DNA of 10,165 nt from Deltaproteobacteria bacterium. Its GTDB lineage: Bacteria; Desulfobacterota; Syntrophia; Syntrophales; UBA2210. Positions 6,219-10,165 of the stretch are shown piece by piece. Made by a program: the position numbers and the translations under genes. Location of the stretch: positions 1-10,165 of the forward strand of contig JAFGQD010000026.1 in NCBI GenBank assembly GCA_016935875.1, in the 5' to 3' direction. The notes beneath the pieces were generated by a model. That model worked only from the letters and a program-made list of their open reading frames with translations, was not told where the DNA came from and searched no databases. Numbering within the stretch: the stretch's first letter is position 1; the number at the start of each line of letters is the position of its first letter.

Positions 6219-8276
6219 TTAAAATTTTGCCGTCAGACCGCAGATAATCATTCTCCCCTCACCTGGAAAGCCATATTCCTCTTCGTATTCGTAATCAAAG
6301 AGGTTATTGCCAACCACGTACAATTCGAAATGTTCCGATACGGGCTGTGTAATCCGAGCGCCGAAGAGCCAGTAATCATCGGCCTCACGTTCCTCATCCG
6401 TCGGATTCTGAGGCGTGGGAAGATCGGAATATACTTCCGCTCGATAAACCCCCGTCATGTCGACTCGCGTCTTGAATCCGGGCACCGTATACTGGATCGC
6501 AAACTTGAGCGTATGTTCGGGAACATCAAAAACGTTGTCGGTCAAGCGGTCGTCGCTCTTGTCTCGAGCATAGGTGTAGGTGTATCCAGCGTTCAAAGTA
6601 AGATCGTCTGTGGGGGAAAGGAACGTGTTAATTTCAACCCCCGACAAATTGATCTTTCCCCAGTTCATATAATCGCCGTCGCCGCAGGGACCGTCGCGAC
6701 TGATCCAGTCCGAAACATCGTGATGGAAGAGCGAAAGCTCGGCGCTTAGGAAGTCAAAGAAGGTCCGTGAAATCCCCAGTGTGTAGTTGATACTCTGTTC
6801 TTCATCCAGTTCCTGGTTTCCCGATGATCCATATAGTTCGCTCAGAGTGGGAAAACGTGTCTTCTTTGCAATGGAACCGAACAGCTTGGTTGAATCGGAA
6901 AAGGTATAGACCATACCAATCATGGGATTAACAGCATTCTTCGTCCCCGGTGTTTCCAAATCTACCAGATTATCGTCATCAGCGGTCTCTTGAGCATCTG
7001 TCACATCGAACCAGTCGTAGCTGACCCCCACCACGATAGAAAGATTCTTTATCATGGCGAATTCATTCTCGATAGCAATTGATCCCGTATTCGACTTTGA
7101 TTCTTCAAAGGGCAGATAGGTATCGTCGCGCTGCTCATGTGAATCGACCTTGTAGTGAAGAGCGCAGCTCAATGTATCCCATTCTGCGGCCTTGTAATCG
7201 GCAAAAAGGCTGCCTCCGGCAACGTAGTCCTTATACGCACTCCAGGCCATGGGTGTCGTATAGGTAGGATCCGTATAGGAAACATAATCGTCTGTGTGAT
7301 TATGGTAAAAAAGTTTTCCCCTCAACGTCAGGGCATCGGCAATTTTTTGTCTGCCACTCAGGTCGATACCCCAGTCATCGTAGTTTTGACTTCGGGCCAG
7401 TTGCGAGAAGGCAGGCGCCGATGTCAAATGTTTGTTTTCGTAGATTGATGGAGGTTGTCCCTTCTCCGACTGAATGACATGAAAATTGACGTAGTATTTT
7501 GAATCGACCGTCGGTTCCAGGCCACACTTTGCCCAAAAGGCATCACTGCTGAAATCAGAATTATTGCGGACTCCACCATTTTCCAGAATTGTATAGGTTG
7601 CCTTGCTGGCTTTTTTTCCATACCATCCTTCAACGGGATCAAAGCCATCTGCCATATCCCAACCGTTGGTTTCCTGGTGCGAGTAATTCAACCAGTAACT
7701 GAATTTCCCTATTTTCATTCCGTTGTAAACAGACTCTCGATTATAATTATTCTCGCCAATTTCAACGGTTGCTCCCAGGGCAGGTTTTTCGGTAGGTGCC
7801 TTGGTTACGATATTAACGACACCGGCTTCGGCGTTGGCCCCGTAGAGAACGGATGCTGCGCCTTTTATCACTTCTATTTTTGACACGATATCGGTCGGTA
7901 TCTGATTCAGGTCAAGCATGCCATACTTGGTCTCGTAGTAGGGAACACCATCGATGAGAACCAGCATCTTATGCTGTTTAAATCCATGCATATAGATTTC
8001 AGGCTCCGCTTTTCGACCGGTACTCACATAAATACCGGGGACATAATTGAGGGCCTCGGCAACGGTTGTGCTGTTCGTTGCCTGGATTTCCTCAGCCGTG
8101 ATTTCATTCGTCACGGCTATGTCCTGAACCGCAGGCGTCTCTTCAGATACGATAATTTCTCCCAGATCGTACACTTCATAGTCCTTCACATCTCCATTCT
8201 CGTCGCACAAACCAGGATTTGAAAAGAATAATAAGGTAAAAACAAATAACAATACTGATAAAAATCTTAGATTCAT
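6219..8276 (-). CDS. TonB-dependent outer-membrane receptor, substrate unknown
   Basis: A 685-residue TonB-dependent transporter. A signal peptide occupies about residues 1-24. A likely TonB box is DLGEIIVSEE (about 37-46), giving contact with TonB. The plug domain (about 51-160) has the family stretch LVLIDGVPYYETKYG and IEVIKGAASVLYGANAEAGVVNIVTK. The rest forms the 22-strand barrel, ending in LYVVGNNLFDYEYEEEYGFPGEGR and a final aromatic Phe (LTAKF), the outer-membrane assembly signal. The start ATG at 8276 has AGGAGGAGG upstream. It heads the operon with tonB-exbB-exbD and lies divergent to the tungstate/molybdate-binding protein gene. Length fits siderophore, cobalamin or metal-complex receptors. 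The neighbours make a molybdate/tungstate-related ligand the leading guess, but no residue pattern proves it. Confidence 0.92.
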   Translation of the reverse strand: MNLRFLSVLLFVFTLLFFSNPGLCDENGDVKDYEVYDLGEIIVSEETPAVQDIAVTNEITAEEIQATNSTTVAEALNYVPGIYVSTGRKAEPEIYMHGFKQHKMLVLIDGVPYYETKYGMLDLNQIPTDIVSKIEVIKGAASVLYGANAEAGVVNIVTKAPTEKPALGATVEIGENNYNRESVYNGMKIGKFSYWLNYSHQETNGWDMADGFDPVEGWYGKKASKATYTILENGGVRNNSDFSSDAFWAKCGLEPTVDSKYYVNFHVIQSEKGQPPSIYENKHLTSAPAFSQLARSQNYDDWGIDLSGRQKIADALTLRGKLFYHNHTDDYVSYTDPTYTTPMAWSAYKDYVAGGSLFADYKAAEWDTLSCALHYKVDSHEQRDDTYLPFEESKSNTGSIAIENEFAMIKNLSIVVGVSYDWFDVTDAQETADDDNLVDLETPGTKNAVNPMIGMVYTFSDSTKLFGSIAKKTRFPTLSELYGSSGNQELDEEQSINYTLGISRTFFDFLSAELSLFHHDVSDWISRDGPCGDGDYMNWGKINLSGVEINTFLSPTDDLTLNAGYTYTYARDKSDDRLTDNVFDVPEHTLKFAIQYTVPGFKTRVDMTGVYRAEVYSDLPTPQNPTDEEREADDYWLFGARITQPVSEHFELYVVGNNLFDYEYEEEYGFPGEGRMIICGLTAKF

Positions 8277-8336
8277 TGAAATGCCTCCTCCTGTGTCTTT
8301 TAAAATAGCCTTTCTGGTCTTATTTTCTGCGGGGTG

Positions 8337-8364
8337 AACATATCATAGCACAACACGTTGTCAA
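8337..8364 (-). promoter_or_regulatory. Candidate sigma-70 promoter of the receptor operon
   Basis: On the minus strand there is a consensus -35 TTGACA (8359-8364) and, after 16 bases, TATGTT (8337-8342) as -10. A transcript would start near 8330, leaving a leader of about 55 bases before the receptor ATG. Repeat copy 1 (8374-8390) lies 9 bases upstream of the -35. Confidence 0.5.
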
Positions 8365-8373
8365 GACCTGAAA

Positions 8374-8390
8374 TGACATATTCTTACATT
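8374..8390 (+). repeat. Direct repeat copy 1, putative operator
   Basis: TGACATATTCTTACATT matches copy 2 at 8444-8460 in 15 of 17 positions, same orientation, 70 bases apart. It sits directly upstream of the receptor promoter -35. The outer bases form an imperfect inverted repeat (TGNNA...TNNCA), as many repressor sites do. Confidence 0.5.
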
Positions 8391-8428
8391 TATGAACTGA
8401 ATAATATCTATGATTACTTATAATAACC

Positions 8429-8440
8429 TATAGTACTATA
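8429..8440. promoter_or_regulatory. Perfect 12-bp palindrome TATAGTACTATA
   Basis: Self-complementary over 12 bases, between the two promoters and ending two bases before the wtpA -35. A related ACTATAGT palindrome is at 8481-8488. AT-rich sequence makes chance palindromes more likely, so an operator role is only possible. Confidence 0.35.
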
Positions 8441-8442
8441 TA

Positions 8443-8471
8443 TTGACATATACTTACAGTTTGTGTATTTA
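8443..8471 (+). promoter_or_regulatory. Candidate sigma-70 promoter of wtpA
   Basis: Consensus -35 TTGACA at 8443-8448, a 17-base spacer, then a weak -10 TATTTA at 8466-8471. The -35 lies within repeat copy 2, so binding at the repeat would be expected to block or alter this promoter. The predicted leader before ATG 8535 is about 57 bases, too short for a known Moco-type riboswitch. Confidence 0.5.
8444..8460 (+). repeat. Direct repeat copy 2, putative operator
   Basis: TGACATATACTTACAGT, the second copy of the control-region repeat (15/17 identical to 8374-8390). It overlaps the -35 and spacer of the wtpA promoter. Confidence 0.5.
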
Positions 8472-8534
8472 CGCTAAGCGACTATAGTGATCTACTAAAC
8501 AAAATAAGAAAGTAACAAAGAGAGGATATGGGGT

Positions 8535-9521
8535 ATGAAATCAAAAAAGATTTGGAAGTTTGAACTGTTAACTGTAGCATTTATACTGCTTGTGGCCCTT
8601 ACAACCCAAGGCTTTGCCGCGCCTAAAGGTACCGTCGTCATATTCCACGCCGGAAGCCTGTCGATTCCCTTCGCGGCAATGGAGAAGGCATTTGAAGCAC
8701 AGTATCCGGATGTTGACATTCAGCGGGAGCCTGCTGGAAGTCAGAAATGTGCACGAAAGATTTCGGATCTGAAAAAGCCCTGCGATATCATGGCTTCTGC
8801 GGACTACAAGGTAATTGATACACTGCTCATACCCGCCTATGCAAACTGGAATATTCGCTTTGCCACCAATCAGCTTGTTTTATGTTATACCACTCAAAGT
8901 AAATATGCCGATACAGTTACCACCGAAAATTGGTATAAAATTCTGCAAAAAAAAGATGTTGTCTGGGGGCATTCGGATCCCAACCTTGATCCCTGCGGAT
9001 ATCGTTCCTTGATGGTTCTTCAATTAGCAGAAAGGTATTATAACAATAAAGGCCTTTACGATGCAGTGATAGCGAACCGTCCCGACGAAAATATTCGGCC
9101 GAAATCCGTTGAATTAATCTCGCTGCTACAAACGGGAAACATGGACTATGCTTGGGAGTATTGTTCTGTTGCCGTTCAGCACGGCCTGAAGTACATAAGC
9201 CTGCCCGATGAAATAAACCTGGGAAACTATAAATTTGACGATCTCTATGCCCAGGCCGTCGTAAAGATAACTGGGGAAAAGCCTGGAACTTTTATGGACA
9301 TCAGAGGGAAATCGTGCACGTATGGAGTAACACTGATCAAAGGGGCACCAAACAGGGAAGCAGCTCTTGTATTCTTGGGATATCTGCTTGATCCCGAGGG
9401 CGGCCTGAAGATATTGAAGGAGATGGGTCAGCCACCCTTCATCCCCGGCCGCGTCCCAACTGTCGAGATGATGGCGATGCTGCCCGCTATTTTACAAAGC
9501 GAGGTGGAAATTAAAGATTAG
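8535..9521 (+). CDS. wtpA: Tungstate/molybdate ABC transporter substrate-binding protein (WtpA/archaeal-ModA type)
   Basis: A 328-residue periplasmic binding protein that captures tungstate or molybdate for an ABC importer. A signal peptide ends near residue 28-29 (QGFAA). Mature-region family marks in order: VVIFHAGSLSIPF (Ser41, Ser43), AGSQKCARKISDL (Ser69), DIMASADY, NWNIRFATNQLVL, NWYKIL, SDPNLDPCGYRSLM and YAWEYCSVAVQHGL. Asp152 (DPCGYR) and Glu208 (WEYCSVA) match the acidic residues that give six-coordinate metal binding in archaeal-type ModA/WtpA, unlike the classic tetrahedral E. coli ModA. This family is known to bind both oxyanions, so preference cannot be read. ATG 8535 has AGAGGA upstream. 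No permease or ATPase gene follows; insertion-sequence debris does. Six cysteines (e.g. 72, 83, 117, 153, 210) are unusual for an exported protein and fit an anaerobe. Confidence 0.9.
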   Translation: MKSKKIWKFELLTVAFILLVALTTQGFAAPKGTVVIFHAGSLSIPFAAMEKAFEAQYPDVDIQREPAGSQKCARKISDLKKPCDIMASADYKVIDTLLIPAYANWNIRFATNQLVLCYTTQSKYADTVTTENWYKILQKKDVVWGHSDPNLDPCGYRSLMVLQLAERYYNNKGLYDAVIANRPDENIRPKSVELISLLQTGNMDYAWEYCSVAVQHGLKYISLPDEINLGNYKFDDLYAQAVVKITGEKPGTFMDIRGKSCTYGVTLIKGAPNREAALVFLGYLLDPEGGLKILKEMGQPPFIPGRVPTVEMMAMLPAILQSEVEIKD

Positions 9522-9643
9522 AAATACCTCTCATCAATAAAGAAAAAATAATCTTTTCATATCATTACCTTTTCGTCCCAACGTTGATGTTGTTTGAACA
9601 CTTTGCTCGTCTGGTCTTGAAAAAGAGAATGTAAGTATCTGCG
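9522..9643. other. AT-rich non-coding stretch after wtpA
   Basis: No hairpin-plus-T-run terminator and no wtpB/wtpC start is visible. On the minus strand, ATACTTACA (9630-9638) matches the core of control-region repeat copy 2, in reverse orientation. This may be chance. Confidence 0.4.
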
Positions 9644-9769
9644 AAGCCGGTTCGCCGAAGATACACGACGGAATACAAGCTGCGTATTCTCAAGGAGACG
9701 GAATCTTGTAATGCCCAGGGAGAGACCTGAGCGCTGCTGCACAGCGAGGGGCTTTACTCATCAAATATG
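9644..9769 (+). pseudogene. IS3-family transposase OrfA fragment
   Basis: The frame from 9644 reads as the helix-turn-helix start of an IS3-type OrfA: RRRYTTEYKLRILKE, then ALLHSEGLYSSN, matching the usual RRRFTAEYKLRIL...GEIGALLRREGLYSS pattern. A TGA stop at 9728-9730 interrupts it where the family has Ile-Gly. No start codon or terminal inverted repeat was identified. The fragment ends abruptly near 9769 and is not functional. Confidence 0.7.
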
Positions 9770-9795
9770 GTCCCTCTGGCGCTGCCCGGTGATCA

Positions 9796-9873
9796 GACTT
9801 CTATCTCTACGTCATCCTGGACATCTTCAGCCGCTACGCGGTGGGCTGGATGATCGCCTACCGAAAACTGAGC
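9796..9873 (+). pseudogene. IS3-family transposase OrfB fragment
   Basis: In a different frame from the OrfA piece, codons from 9796 read DFYLYVILDIFSRYAVGWMIAYRKLS, the stretch just after the first catalytic Asp of an IS3-type DDE integrase (usual form: YLYVILDIFSRYVVGWMVA). The rest of OrfB is missing on both sides, so a large internal deletion joined OrfA and OrfB. Homology ends near 9873, where unlike sequence begins. Confidence 0.75.
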
Positions 9874-9875
9874 GT

Positions 9876-9930
9876 TGGCCAGTTTAAATTATTTTTGGAA
9901 GTGTCTAACACCCATTGAAAATTTCCGCCT
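9876..9930. mobile_element. Possible IS21-type element end
   Basis: Directly after the OrfB break the sequence has GGCCAGTTTAAATT and then GTGTCTAACACCCATTGAAAATTTCC, which resembles the short TTTAAATT / TTGAAAATTT repeated blocks I associate with ends of IS21-family elements. No istA or istB coding sequence is present in the window. This is pattern memory, not a match I could test. Confidence 0.25.
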
Positions 9931-10165
9931 CCCCTCAACCCATCCCTCAATATGTTGAGGTTCCACCAAATATTGAGGCCAAACAAATCATTTCATGCTT
10001 TTCTGCTGTAACCTCCTGTTAATCTAACCAACTGTTATTAATGGATTAATCAAGATTCTGACTTTCTTTCGGCTATTGGCATTCAAATTGCGAGTAATCT
10101 AACTCATACAGCGAGATCGAATCAACCCTCCTGCGATTCGAGCTTAAACCCTGTAAACCCGGTTA
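9931..10165. other. Non-coding tail with small symmetric repeats
   Basis: No gene found on either strand. Seen: CCTCAA-tatg-TTGAGG hairpin (9945-9960) with further TTGAGG/CCTCAA copies near it, two copies of TAATCTAAC (near 10020 and 10096), and an inverted repeat TCGAATC/GATTCGA (10117-10123 and 10135-10141). It may be the edge of a mobile element or intergenic sequence leading into the next gene. Confidence 0.4.

Noticed and set aside
8471..8534. Moco or tungsten cofactor riboswitch in the wtpA leader
   Set aside because: The predicted leader is only about 57 bases and shows no stable multi-stem fold.
10110..10145. tRNA-like TCGAATC/GATTCGA segment
   Set aside because: It resembles a T-arm only superficially; no acceptor, D or anticodon arm can be drawn around it.
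1..10165. CRISPR array or phage genes
   Set aside because: No regularly spaced repeats and no phage-type proteins were seen.

Overview
The window looks like a mid-GC, anaerobic Gram-negative bacterium. A deltaproteobacterial (Desulfobacterota, e.g. Syntrophales-like) origin is my guess, from the split-type glycine decarboxylase (gcvPB), the archaeal-style tungstate/molybdate-binding protein, and a CcsA/ResB-like pair beside a complete Ton system. The taxon is inferred from gene style, not from a marker gene.

Layout. (1) Positions 1-1474, + strand: the 3' end of gcvPB, then lipA four bases downstream, a glycine-cleavage/lipoylation module. (2) Positions 1475-1694: a short gap between converging genes. 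(3) Positions 1695-8276, - strand: a tight run of seven genes, read right to left: TonB-dependent outer-membrane receptor, tonB, exbB, exbD, a lipoprotein with two tandem domains resembling the sulfite-oxidase-type molybdopterin-binding fold, a degenerate CcsA-like membrane protein and a short ResB-like membrane protein. The last six genes overlap or lie within about 30 bases of each other. A strong hairpin separates the receptor gene from tonB. (4) Positions 8277-8534: a divergent, AT-rich control region with two outward promoters, a 17-bp direct repeat (15/17 identical) placed at the two promoters, and a perfect 12-bp palindrome. (5) Positions 8535-9521, + strand: a WtpA/ModA-type periplasmic tungstate/molybdate-binding protein. 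(6) Positions 9522-10165: no intact gene. This stretch holds decayed insertion-sequence debris (an IS3-type orfA start joined to an orfB middle piece, then sequence resembling an IS21-type end) where the permease and ATPase genes of the transporter would be expected.

How the parts may work together (inference). The receptor, energised by its own TonB-ExbB-ExbD motor, would bring a ligand across the outer membrane. The divergent WtpA-like protein would bind tungstate or molybdate in the periplasm. The lipoprotein carries a duplicated Moco-enzyme-like fold that seems to lack the catalytic cysteine, so it may be a binding or handling protein rather than an enzyme. The CcsA/ResB-like pair is homologous to the cytochrome c heme-delivery machine, but its heme-handling WWD motif is strongly altered. 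The most interesting hypothesis is a dedicated envelope pathway for molybdate/tungstate, or a metal complex of it, running from receptor to inner-membrane pair. The substrate is not proven by the sequence.
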